Source of the DNA: Frateuria sp. Soil773
GTDB lineage: Bacteria > Pseudomonadota > Gammaproteobacteria > Xanthomonadales > Rhodanobacteraceae
Length of the DNA stretch: 64,000 nucleotides
Assembly: GCF_001428405.1 (NCBI RefSeq)
Contig: NZ_LMSL01000003.1
Location: forward strand, 277-64,276
Reading direction: 5' to 3'
Positions 50,348-59,226 of the stretch are shown one piece after another. Every line of letters begins with the position of its first letter. Position 1 is the stretch's first letter. Below the pieces are notes generated by a model, which had not been told where the DNA came from, did no database searches, and worked only from the letters and a program-made list of their open reading frames with translations. The position numbers were made by a program, and so were the translations under genes.

Positions 50348-52411
50348 ATGAGTCACGACACCAACCCGCTGCTGGCCGACGACGCCCTGCCGGCGTTCTC
50401 GCGGATCCGTCCCGAGCACGTCGCCCCGGCGATCGACGCGATCCTCGACGACTACCGCGCCGGCATCGACGCCCTCACCGCGCCGGATGCGCCGCGCGAT
50501 TTCGCCACGGTGATGCTGACCCAGGAGCGGCTGGAGCAGCGCCTGGCGCGCGCCTGGGCGCCGGTGGGCCACCTGCACGCGGTCGCCGACAGCGAGGCGC
50601 TGCGCGCGGTCTACGGCCCGGCCGAGGAAAAGCTCACCGAGCACGCGATCGAGCTGGGCCAGAACCGCGACCTGTACGCCGCCGTGCAGGCGCTGGCCGA
50701 CGCGCCCGGCTTCGCCGCCCTGCCGCGTCCCGAGCGCGCCCTGGTCGGGCATGCGCTGCGCGATTTCCGGCTGTCCGGCGTGGCGCTGGAGGAACCGGCG
50801 CGCAGCCGCTTCCGCGAGATCGGCGTGGCGCTGTCGAAGCTTTCCACCGAATTCTCCAACGCCGTGCTGGACGCCAGCGAGGCGTGGCACGAGCACGTCA
50901 CCGACGAGCGCGACCTCGCCGGCATTCCCGAATCCGGCCGTGCGGTGCTGCGCCAGTATGCCGAGGACCAGGAACTGGACGGCTTCCTGGTCACCCTGAA
51001 GCAGCCCAGCGTGCAGGCGGTGCTCACCTACGCCGGCAACCGCGGCCTGCGCGAGCGCGTGTACTGGGCCTACCAGACCCGCGCCTCCGACCAGGGGCCC
51101 GACGCCGGCAAGTACGACAACGGCGCGCGCATCGAGCAGATCATGGCGCTGCGCCACGAGGCGGCGCGGCTGCTCGGCTTCGCCAACGCGGCGGAGGAAT
51201 CGCTGGCGACCAAGATGGCCGTCTCGCCGACCGAGGTGATGGAGTTCCTGCACGATCTGGCGAAGCGCGCCCGGCCGGTGGCGCAGCGCGAGCTGGCCGA
51301 GCTGCGCGCGTTCGCCCAGCAGGAACTGAAGCTGGACAACCTCGAACCCTGGGACGTCGGCTACGCCGCCGAGAAACTGCGCCAGCAGCGGTACGCGCTG
51401 GACGAGGAGCAGCTCAAGTCCTACTTCCCGCTGCCCGCGGTGATCGACGGCCTGTTCGCGATCACCAGCCGGCTCTACGGCATCACCCTCGCCGCGCGCG
51501 ACGGCGTCGACGTGTGGCATCCGGACGTGCGCTACTACGACGTGCGCGATGCCGACGGCCGCGTGTTCGCCGGCGCCTACGTCGACCTGTACGCGCGCAA
51601 CGGCAAGCGCGGCGGCGCGTGGATGGACGTTTGCCGCGCGCGCTTCGACGACGGCGGGCAGCGGCAATTGCCGGTGGCCTTCCTCACCTGCAACTTCGCG
51701 CCGCCCACCGCGGGCAAGCCGGCCCTGCTCACCCACGACGACGTGCTCACCCTGTTCCACGAGTTCGGCCACGGCCTGCACCACCTGCTCACCGAGATCG
51801 CGCTGCCCTCGATCGGCGGCATCGAGGGCGTCGAGTGGGACGCGGTGGAACTGCCCAGCCAGTTCATGGAGAACTTCGGCTGGAACCGGCAGGCGCTGGA
51901 CCTGTTCGCGCGGCACTGGCAGACCGACGAGAAGCTGCCGGACGAGCTGTTCGAGCGGATGCTCGCCGCGCGGCACTTCCATGCCGGCCTGTTCCTGGTG
52001 CGCCAGCTCGAGTTCGCGCTGTTCGACTTCACCCTGCACCTGGACTACGACCCGGCCGAGGGCGCGCGCACTCTGGCGGTGCTGGAGAACGTGCGGCGGC
52101 AGGTCGCCGTGCTGCATCCGCCGGCGTGGCAGCGCTTCCCGCATGCGTTCAGCCACATCTTCGCGGGCGGCTACGCGGCCGGCTACTACAGCTACCTGTG
52201 GGCCGAGCTGCTCAGCGCCGACGCGTTCGGCGCGTTCGAGGACGCCGCGGCGAACGGCGCCAGCGTGATCGACCGCGCCACCGGCGAGCGCTTCCGCCGC
52301 GAAGTGCTTTCGGTCGGCGCCAGCCGCCCGGCGCTGGAGAGCTTCGTCGCCTTCCGCGGCCGCCGGCCCGAGCCGGACGCGCTGCTGCGCAGCTACGGGC
52401 TGGATGCGTGA
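50348..52411 (+). CDS. prlC: Oligopeptidase A (M3 metallopeptidase)
   Basis: A 687-residue cytosolic zinc peptidase that degrades short peptides and cleaved signal peptides. The zinc site HEFGHGLHHLL lies at 471-481, with the third ligand in SIGGIEGVEWDAVELPSQFMENF. The N-terminal helical domain and the C-terminal SHIFAGGYAAGYYSYLWAELLSADAF are typical. ATG follows AAGGAG. The next gene overlaps by 8 bp. Confidence 0.95.
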   Translation: MSHDTNPLLADDALPAFSRIRPEHVAPAIDAILDDYRAGIDALTAPDAPRDFATVMLTQERLEQRLARAWAPVGHLHAVADSEALRAVYGPAEEKLTEHAIELGQNRDLYAAVQALADAPGFAALPRPERALVGHALRDFRLSGVALEEPARSRFREIGVALSKLSTEFSNAVLDASEAWHEHVTDERDLAGIPESGRAVLRQYAEDQELDGFLVTLKQPSVQAVLTYAGNRGLRERVYWAYQTRASDQGPDAGKYDNGARIEQIMALRHEAARLLGFANAAEESLATKMAVSPTEVMEFLHDLAKRARPVAQRELAELRAFAQQELKLDNLEPWDVGYAAEKLRQQRYALDEEQLKSYFPLPAVIDGLFAITSRLYGITLAARDGVDVWHPDVRYYDVRDADGRVFAGAYVDLYARNGKRGGAWMDVCRARFDDGGQRQLPVAFLTCNFAPPTAGKPALLTHDDVLTLFHEFGHGLHHLLTEIALPSIGGIEGVEWDAVELPSQFMENFGWNRQALDLFARHWQTDEKLPDELFERMLAARHFHAGLFLVRQLEFALFDFTLHLDYDPAEGARTLAVLENVRRQVAVLHPPAWQRFPHAFSHIFAGGYAAGYYSYLWAELLSADAFGAFEDAAANGASVIDRATGERFRREVLSVGASRPALESFVAFRGRRPEPDALLRSYGLDA

Positions 52412-53000
52412 GCGCATGAAGCCGGCCGCCAGCCCGTGCGTCGTTCGGCCGGCCCGCATCGGCGATGCGGCGCAGGCGGTGCCCCTGCTGGTCGAGGCGC
52501 TCGACCACCTGGCGCTGCAACTGGCCGGCGTGTCCGCGCACGCGGAGGCGGTGCCGTTCTTCGCGCGGCTGTTCGAGGCGCGCGGCAACCGCTACAGCCA
52601 CGAGCACGTGCTGGTGCTGGAATGCGATGGCGAGATCGCCGCGGCGATCCTGGCCTACCCGGGCGACGACGAGGCCGCGCTGGCCGCGCCCGTGCTCGCC
52701 GCGCGCCGCCGGGGCGAGCCGTCGGCGACGCACCGGCACGAGCCGGAAAGCGCGCCGGGCGAGTTCTACCTCGACGCCCTGGCGGTGGCGCCGCGGCATC
52801 GCGGCGCGGGCCTCGCCGCGCGCCTGATCGACGCCGCCTGCGCCCGCGCGGCGGCGGCCGGGTTCGATCGCGCCGGCCTGCTGGTGGATCTCGACAAGCC
52901 CGGCGTGAAGCGGCTCTACGCCCGCCTGGGCTTCACGGTGGACGGCGAGCGCGTGCTGGCCGGGCATCGCTACGAGCACATGAGCCGCGCGCTGCGGTAA
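52404..53000 (+). CDS. GNAT family N-acetyltransferase
   Basis: A 198-residue acetyltransferase with the typical FYLDALAVAPRHRGAGLAARLIDAA CoA-binding region near residues 120-145 and a GVKRLYARLGFTVDGE end. The ATG lies in the last codons of the oligopeptidase gene (8 bp overlap), so the two are translationally coupled. A second ATG 12 bp on is possible. The substrate is unknown. Confidence 0.85.
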   Translation: MRERMKPAASPCVVRPARIGDAAQAVPLLVEALDHLALQLAGVSAHAEAVPFFARLFEARGNRYSHEHVLVLECDGEIAAAILAYPGDDEAALAAPVLAARRRGEPSATHRHEPESAPGEFYLDALAVAPRHRGAGLAARLIDAACARAAAAGFDRAGLLVDLDKPGVKRLYARLGFTVDGERVLAGHRYEHMSRALR

Positions 53001-53264
53001 TCCCGCGACGTCCTCACAGCTGCGAACGTGACGCCTGCGGGCGGCGCCGGGGCGAACGGAAGGAACGCCGAGCGCGAAGCGGCCCCGCATTCGCGCCGAC
53101 CCGCCGTCGCCAGGCCGGCATCCCGCCGGCGCATCCCGGAGGAACCGCTGCGTCCGTCGCGACGGCGTCCGCCGCCGCTGGCCTGCGTCGCCTCCGGGCG
53201 CCCGCGACGCCATCCTGCGACGCCGCGCCGTGCCGATCCGGTGCCGTCGCCCTACAATGCGCCG

Positions 53265-54044
53265 ATGAAAATCGCCTCCTGGAACGTGAACTCGCTGAAG
53301 GTGCGCCTGCCCCAACTGACCCAGTGGATGGCCGAGGCACGGCCGGACATCGTGGCGCTGCAGGAAACCAAGCTGGAGGACGCCAAGTTCCCGGTGGACG
53401 AGATCGCCGCCGCCGGCTACCGCGCGGTGTTCTCCGGGCAGAAGACCTACAACGGCGTGGCGATCCTGGCGCATGCCGACGTCGCGGGCGGCTTCGACGA
53501 CGTGGTCACCGACATCCCGGGGCTGGACGACCCGCAGCGGCGCATCCTCGCCGCCACCGTCGGCGGGCTGCGCATCGTCGACCTGTACGTGGTCAACGGC
53601 AAGGCGGTCGGCGACGAGAAATACGCCTACAAGCTGGACTGGCTGGCGAAGGTGCGCGAGTTCCTCGCGCGCGAGCGCGAGCGCCATCCGCACCTGGTGG
53701 TGCTGGGCGACTTCAACATCGCGCCGGACGACCGCGACGTGTACGACCCGGTCGCCTGGGGCGAGGACGTCCTGTGCTCGCCGCCGGAGCGCGCCGCGCT
53801 GAAGGCGATCACCGAGCTGGGCCTGCACGACAGCTTCCGCCTGTTCGAATCGGCCGGCGAGCACTATAGCTGGTGGGATTACCGGCAGGCGGCGTTCCGG
53901 CGCAACATGGGCCTGCGCATCGACCTGATCCTGCTCGCCGACGCGCTGAAGCCGGCCGCGCAGGCCGCCGCGATCGACCGCACGCCGCGCCGCTGGGAGC
54001 GCCCCTCCGATCACACCCCGGTAACGCTGGATCTGGATATCTAG
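53265..54044 (+). CDS. xthA: Exodeoxyribonuclease III
   Basis: A 259-residue AP endonuclease/3'-5' exonuclease of the endonuclease-exonuclease-phosphatase fold. Signatures are KIASWNVNSLKVRLPQL, ALQETKLED with the metal-binding glutamate, LVVLGDFNIAPDDRDVYDP, RNMGLRIDLILL and the catalytic pair in PSDHTPVTLDLDI. A possible -10 box TACAAT is at 53253-53258. The 264 bp before it contains no gene that I can support. Confidence 0.95.
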   Translation: MKIASWNVNSLKVRLPQLTQWMAEARPDIVALQETKLEDAKFPVDEIAAAGYRAVFSGQKTYNGVAILAHADVAGGFDDVVTDIPGLDDPQRRILAATVGGLRIVDLYVVNGKAVGDEKYAYKLDWLAKVREFLARERERHPHLVVLGDFNIAPDDRDVYDPVAWGEDVLCSPPERAALKAITELGLHDSFRLFESAGEHYSWWDYRQAAFRRNMGLRIDLILLADALKPAAQAAAIDRTPRRWERPSDHTPVTLDLDI

Positions 54045-54087
54045 GTCCCCTTTTTCCACGGACGACCGCCATTCCCACAGGCTGCCG

Positions 54088-54765
54088 ATGAATACCACCA
54101 AGACCGACTGGCCCAGCTCGCTGGACGACAACGAACTGGACGAACTGGACCGCTACCTGCGTGCCCACGCCGACGACGGCCACCTGCTGCTGGACGGCGT
54201 GCACGGCCTGCTCTCGGCGCTCGCCGTGGGGCCGCTGCAGGTGCTGCCGGACGAGTGGCTGCCCGAAGTGCTGCACGACCCGTTCAGCGACGAGGACGAG
54301 GGCAACCGCGTGCTCGCCCTGCTGGCCAAGCTCAACGACTCGATCAGCGCGGAGCTGGACGTGGACGCCTACGAGCCGATCCTCGGCGAGGTCGATACCG
54401 AGACCGGCCCGGTGCTGTCCGCGGCCGGCTGGTGCGAGGGCTTCAGCCGCGGCATCGACCTGCGCGCGCAGCTCTGGGAAAAGCGCCTCGCCGACGACCC
54501 GCAACTGATGGAACTGCTCGGCCCGGTGATGGCGCTGGCGGTGGACGAGGGCGTGCTCACCGCCGACACCGACTTCGACAAGCTCAGCGACGAGGAATAC
54601 GACGAATGCCTGGCCCAGGTATCCGCCGTGCTCGCCGCGGTGGCGCAGTACTGGGACGAGCATCCGGCCACCGAAGCCGAACTGGACGCCATCGCCCAGG
54701 CACCCGCCGCCGGCGACGACCACGACGGCCCGCCGCGCCAGCGCAGCGGGCATTGGGTGCATTGA
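54088..54765 (+). CDS. UPF0149 (YgfB/YecA) family protein
   Basis: A 225-residue acidic, all-helical protein. LDELDRYLRAHADDGHLLLDGVHGLLSALAVGP at the start and LSAAGWCEGFSRGIDLRAQLW in the middle match the UPF0149 pattern. The C-terminal tail (HDGPPRQRSGHWVH) is longer than I expect and ends basic; similar tails are seen in YecA-type proteins with SEC-C motifs, but no cysteine motif is present here. The pepP-ubiH genes that often follow ygfB are missing; an autotransporter gene lies convergently instead. Confidence 0.85.
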   Translation: MNTTKTDWPSSLDDNELDELDRYLRAHADDGHLLLDGVHGLLSALAVGPLQVLPDEWLPEVLHDPFSDEDEGNRVLALLAKLNDSISAELDVDAYEPILGEVDTETGPVLSAAGWCEGFSRGIDLRAQLWEKRLADDPQLMELLGPVMALAVDEGVLTADTDFDKLSDEEYDECLAQVSAVLAAVAQYWDEHPATEAELDAIAQAPAAGDDHDGPPRQRSGHWVH

Positions 54766-54829
54766 CGGCTGCTTGCTTTCCCCGAGCGATGGCGTCCGGC
54801 CCTCGCCCGGGGAAACCCGGCGCGAAGAT

Positions 54830-57800
54830 TCAGAACGAGATGGCGAGCTGCGCTCTGGCGCCGTGGCTGCGTGAAGAGCCGGCGAACAGGCCTTCGTAGC
54901 CGAACGAGGCGCGGGCGTGCCTGCCGACCTTGAAGCTGGCGTCGAGCCCGACCTGCGCCGCGTTCCTCAGCATCGGCAAGCCTTGCATGGCGAATCCCTG
55001 GCCGCCCTCGGCGAATTGCTCTTGCGCGGTGGCGCGGCCGAGGCTGAAGGCATGGCGCCAGCCCAGCATGCCGGACCATCGCGCCGCGCCGGTGGCAACC
55101 GACCAGCGCCAACCTGCCGTGCCGAACGTGGCCTTGCTGGTGTCCTGGGCGATATCCAGCCGCGTGACGGCACCGTGTTCGTGCGCGGCACCGCTGTGCA
55201 GTCGTACGTGCGCCAAGGCCAGGAAAGGCTCCGACCTGCGGTTGGCGTCATCCCCCATGCGGTAGCCGACGTCGACGAATGCCTGCCCGGTGCGCGCGTT
55301 ACTGTCGCTGACCAACTGCTGCGGGGCGGTGCCGACCGCATAGCTGCGACGCGTGCTCACGCTGTGCCAGCCTAAGCCCAACCCATAGCCGATGTCGAAG
55401 TGGCCTGTGGTGCTGCTTCCGTAGAGAGCCAGGTGGCGATCCTTCGTGTGCGCGGAAGCATTCTGGCCGAGTGCGCGATAGGACGTCCGGCCCAGACCCG
55501 CGGCGATACCCAGCCGCGTGGCGTCAGAGGTCATCGCGTCTACGCCGACCAGGCTGCCGGAGCTGTCGGAACGCACGTTCGCGAGGCCGTCGGGGCCATT
55601 CGTGCGGTTCCAGTCGCCTAGCGCATGGACCCACCAGGTCGTCGCCTGGGTGTCGGCGTCGGCGTTCCACAGCCGCTGTTCGAGTGCGTCGCGGGTCAGC
55701 CGGCTGTTGTCCAGCATCACACGGCGCAGGTCGGGGTGCAGGGTATCGGCCATCTGCTGGAACGTGGCCGCGGCCTGCTCGGTGGTGCTCAGTTGTCCAT
55801 ACAGCAACTGGCCCAGCGAGCCGCCTGCCGGCACGCTGTCCAGCGCGGCGCCCAGCGCCCGTACCTGCGGGGTACCGGCGACGCTGGCGAAGGAAACCGG
55901 GCTGCGCGTGAGGTCGAGCACAAGCTGACCGTTCCGGTAGCTGACGTCGTATCCCAGGAATGCCGTGATCTCGCCTTCGACGTTGTCGAACTGGCCCTGC
56001 ACGTCGCCGCTGGCCTGCAAAAGCTCGATCTGCATGCCCGGGGTCAGGGGCTGATTGCCGATGTTCTGCACTTCCAGCTTGCTGCCAGGTTCGATAGTGA
56101 CGTTGCCCGCCACGCGCACGCTGTCCGAGGTGCCTGCCGCCGGGTCGATCTGCGCTTCGTAGATCGACCCGCTGCGCATCCACAGATCGCCTGCCACGTT
56201 CAGGGTGCCGGGCGAATTGCCAGGTGCCAGCGTGCCGTCGACAGTGACGTTGTTGACCGTGCCCGTTCCCTGCAGGCGGCCGCCGGGCAGGACGTCGAGA
56301 TCGCCGCCCAGGTTGCCGTTGACGCTCAGCGTGGCGCCCTGCTGCACGTCCACGTGGCCGGCGAACGCGCTGCTGTCGCCGGTGAGCATGGTGAAGCCGC
56401 TGGCCACGTCGATGCTGCCGTGGCCCGTGATGGCAGGGGTGAACTTATAGTCGTCCTCCGCGTGCTGGAAAACCAGCGAATACGCCTGTGGCGAGGCGGC
56501 CAGCGCGAGCGAGGGCGTATCCAGCAGACCCGGCAGGAAAGGGTGCCCCTGGGCGTCCAGGCCGCCGATCATCACGGAGCCCCGCGCCCCCACGTCGATG
56601 CCGCCGGCGACAGTCGCGCCGGCGCCGTTGCGGATCGTCAGGACGCCCTGGCCGGCACTGCCCACCTGCATGCGGGTATCCACCGTGAACACCGAGCCGG
56701 TGCCATCGACGGTCAGCCAGCCCGCGCCGGTGGCGGCGTGGCCCAGCAGTGCGCCGATGCCGTCGGCATCGCTGCCGTGGACAGCCAGGGTGCCACCTGC
56801 CGAAACCATGGCGATGCCTTTTGCCTGGTCGCCCAGGACGAGCCTCCCGCTCGCATCGAAGGCGCCATGATCGTCCACCTGCAATGTGCCGTCGCCTTCC
56901 CTGCCGACGATCAACTGGCCCGACCGGTAGATTGCAGTGTCGTCCGCCGCCGCGAGCGTCAACCGCGAGCCGGCGCCCGCCACGCGGACGCTGCCGGAGC
57001 CGGTGCGGGTCAGGCCCATCGGCTGGTGATTGAGGTCGTACAGTTCAGCCGTGCCGCCGAGCACCATTTCGCCGAGAAAGGATGCCGTACCGCCGTCCAG
57101 TACCTCCAGCGAGCCGTCGCCACCCTCGCCGACATGCAGACCGTTGACGCTGCTCCACTGCGAGCCCGCGCCCGCTACCGTCGCCTTGCCCGCGCCACGC
57201 ATCTCGGGGAAAGTGGCGCCGTCCGCCGGCAGGCCATAGCCGAGCACGTCGAGCCAGAACGCTCCCTGGTCCGCCGCGCGGACGCGGCTTGCCAGCCGTC
57301 CGCCGCCGCTGACGGCCAGGGTGCCGTTGAGCACGTTCAGGCCGCCGGCGTAGTTCAGCGTCGAGCCGGCGCCATCGACCGCGATGGCACCGCTGCCTTG
57401 GGCGACCTCGGCGCCGCCCCAGCCGTAATAGCCCAGTCCCGCCACGATTTCGGCTAGCGCGGTGTCCAGGCCGAGGTTCGCCGTGCCACCCTGCTGGATC
57501 GCCAGCGAGCCGTGGCCGCCGCGACCCACCTGCGTACCGGCGCCGACGACGAGGGTCGAGCCGGCGCCGCCGACGGTCAGCCCGCCTTCGCTGTCGGCGG
57601 CGTAGCCCAGTGTCGAACCGATGCCGTCGGCATTATGGCCGTGGATGGTGAGGGTGCCTCCGCCTGAAACCGTGGCGATGCCTTTGGCTTGGTCGCCGAG
57701 AATGAGCTGGCCGGCGACGTCCACGGCGCCTTGATCGTCCACGGCCAGGCTGCCTTTGCCGCTGCCGCCGATCGACAGGTTGCCGTCGCCGGTCCGACCC

Positions 57801-58828
57801 GCCGTCACCGCGAGCGCCGAGCCTTGCCCGGATACCAGGATGGCGCCGTCGCCTTCCTTGCTGCCAGCCACCGATGTCGAAGTGCCGACGTCGTAGGTCA
57901 TCCGGGTATAGCCGGCCTGTACGAATCCCTGGAAGCCGGCGGTGGCGCCGTTGAGGATCGACAGCAGCCCCGTTCCTCCATCGCCGATCCCCAGGCCGTT
58001 GACGCTGTTCCAGCGCGAACCCGCATCGGTGATCGTCACCACGCCATGGCCGTCGAAGGCCTGCACCGGGAACTGGCTGGAGGGGCTGCTGGCTACCCAG
58101 CCGACACCGATCATATCCAGCCAGGTATAGCTGCCGCCCCGGTCGTGGCTCGCCAACTGGCCGCCTTGGCTCACCGTGAGGCTGCCGTTGGCCACATTGA
58201 AGCCGCCGGCGTAGTTCAGGGTCGATCCGTCTCCGTCGACGACTACCGTGCCGCTGCCTGCGCCGGCGTCCGGACCGGTATAAGCACCCATGCCGAGGTA
58301 GAGCTCCGCGAAGCTGTTGGCGAGGCCAAGGTTGGCCGTGGCTCCCCCCGTCAGGCGCAGCGTGCCGTTGCCGGCACCGCCGATCTGGGTGGTCTGGTCG
58401 ACGGTCAGCACCGTACCGCCGCGATGGATCGTCATCTCACCCTGGCTGCCGGCGGAAGCGCCCAGCAACAAGCCGATGCCGTCATTGTCGGAAGCGGTGA
58501 TCCGCAGCGTGCCGCCCATGTCCATCGTAACGGCGCCGGAGGCAGCGTCACCGACGCGCAGGGTGCCGATCAGGAAATTGCCGCTGTCCAGCAGCGCCGG
58601 GTTGGGCGAGATGGCGTCGACGACTACCTGCTGGTCCCCGCCCGGCGAAACGCCTCTGGACCAGTTGGCAGGATCGTTCCAGTACGTCGAATGTGTGCCC
58701 AGCCAGCGATTTTCCAGCGCACTGGCGGGAGCGGAGGCGGCGCCCAATAACGTGGCGACGGCGATCGCCGCCGCGAGGGGGCGGCGGCGGGCGTTGGTGT
58801 TGGCCCGCAATGTATGGAGGTCAGCCAT
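54830..58828 (-). CDS. Autotransporter (type Va) with long repeated beta-helix passenger
   Basis: A 1,332-residue secreted protein. A signal peptide (ALENRW follows its end near residue 37) leads into a glycine-rich passenger of short beta strands with motifs such as VDGDGSTLNYAGG and GGTLxIHG. The passenger contains two full copies and a third partial copy of a unit of about 285-288 residues; the DGIG motif recurs at 58484, 57629 and 56765. A linker with GTLAPGNSPGTLNVAGD follows, then a C-terminal beta-barrel of about 270 residues ending LAISF, with the terminal phenylalanine. The ATG at 58828 has GGGGA before it. The passenger's function is unknown; adhesion or aggregation is common for such proteins. 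The divergent regulator gene may control it. Confidence 0.9.
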   Translation of the reverse strand: MADLHTLRANTNARRRPLAAAIAVATLLGAASAPASALENRWLGTHSTYWNDPANWSRGVSPGGDQQVVVDAISPNPALLDSGNFLIGTLRVGDAASGAVTMDMGGTLRITASDNDGIGLLLGASAGSQGEMTIHRGGTVLTVDQTTQIGGAGNGTLRLTGGATANLGLANSFAELYLGMGAYTGPDAGAGSGTVVVDGDGSTLNYAGGFNVANGSLTVSQGGQLASHDRGGSYTWLDMIGVGWVASSPSSQFPVQAFDGHGVVTITDAGSRWNSVNGLGIGDGGTGLLSILNGATAGFQGFVQAGYTRMTYDVGTSTSVAGSKEGDGAILVSGQGSALAVTAGRTGDGNLSIGGSGKGSLAVDDQGAVDVAGQLILGDQAKGIATVSGGGTLTIHGHNADGIGSTLGYAADSEGGLTVGGAGSTLVVGAGTQVGRGGHGSLAIQQGGTANLGLDTALAEIVAGLGYYGWGGAEVAQGSGAIAVDGAGSTLNYAGGLNVLNGTLAVSGGGRLASRVRAADQGAFWLDVLGYGLPADGATFPEMRGAGKATVAGAGSQWSSVNGLHVGEGGDGSLEVLDGGTASFLGEMVLGGTAELYDLNHQPMGLTRTGSGSVRVAGAGSRLTLAAADDTAIYRSGQLIVGREGDGTLQVDDHGAFDASGRLVLGDQAKGIAMVSAGGTLAVHGSDADGIGALLGHAATGAGWLTVDGTGSVFTVDTRMQVGSAGQGVLTIRNGAGATVAGGIDVGARGSVMIGGLDAQGHPFLPGLLDTPSLALAASPQAYSLVFQHAEDDYKFTPAITGHGSIDVASGFTMLTGDSSAFAGHVDVQQGATLSVNGNLGGDLDVLPGGRLQGTGTVNNVTVDGTLAPGNSPGTLNVAGDLWMRSGSIYEAQIDPAAGTSDSVRVAGNVTIEPGSKLEVQNIGNQPLTPGMQIELLQASGDVQGQFDNVEGEITAFLGYDVSYRNGQLVLDLTRSPVSFASVAGTPQVRALGAALDSVPAGGSLGQLLYGQLSTTEQAAATFQQMADTLHPDLRRVMLDNSRLTRDALEQRLWNADADTQATTWWVHALGDWNRTNGPDGLANVRSDSSGSLVGVDAMTSDATRLGIAAGLGRTSYRALGQNASAHTKDRHLALYGSSTTGHFDIGYGLGLGWHSVSTRRSYAVGTAPQQLVSDSNARTGQAFVDVGYRMGDDANRRSEPFLALAHVRLHSGAAHEHGAVTRLDIAQDTSKATFGTAGWRWSVATGAARWSGMLGWRHAFSLGRATAQEQFAEGGQGFAMQGLPMLRNAAQVGLDASFKVGRHARASFGYEGLFAGSSRSHGARAQLAISF

Positions 58829-59226
58829 GTTGATTCCCCTGTAGTCCATTGAATCAAGTTCCGGATCGCGCGTGCTCGCGCGGCGTTTCGGGAGTGCGCG
58901 CCCGGGCTGGCTGTATGAAGGCGGCCGGGTCGAGCCGGCGCGCGGCTCGTTCGAGTCGCTTCGGGCGGAAGGCATTCCTGCCGCAAAGCTAGGCCGGGCG
59001 GCTTGGGGAATTCATGAGGTTTTCTTGAGAAAGCGGCCGGCAATCGTTGAAATGGCCGTCATCGCCGGTTATCCGCACCGGTGGCCAGGGCGGTCGCCGG
59101 TGCGTCGCTGAGGGCATCACGCCGTACCGGGGCACGGAGCCTTGAGCATCCAGGCAGCCCTGAAAGACAATCCGCCGGGGGATCATGGATACGCCGGTCC
59201 ATGAACGACAGGGGGCAGGATTGCCG
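58829..59226. promoter_or_regulatory. Divergent promoter region of the autotransporter and its regulator
   Basis: This ~400-bp spacer separates two divergent genes and holds no convincing reading frame on either strand. It would contain both promoters and any operator of the winged-helix regulator. I see no clear palindrome of operator length, though an AT-richer stretch occurs around 59010-59055. Confidence 0.5.
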
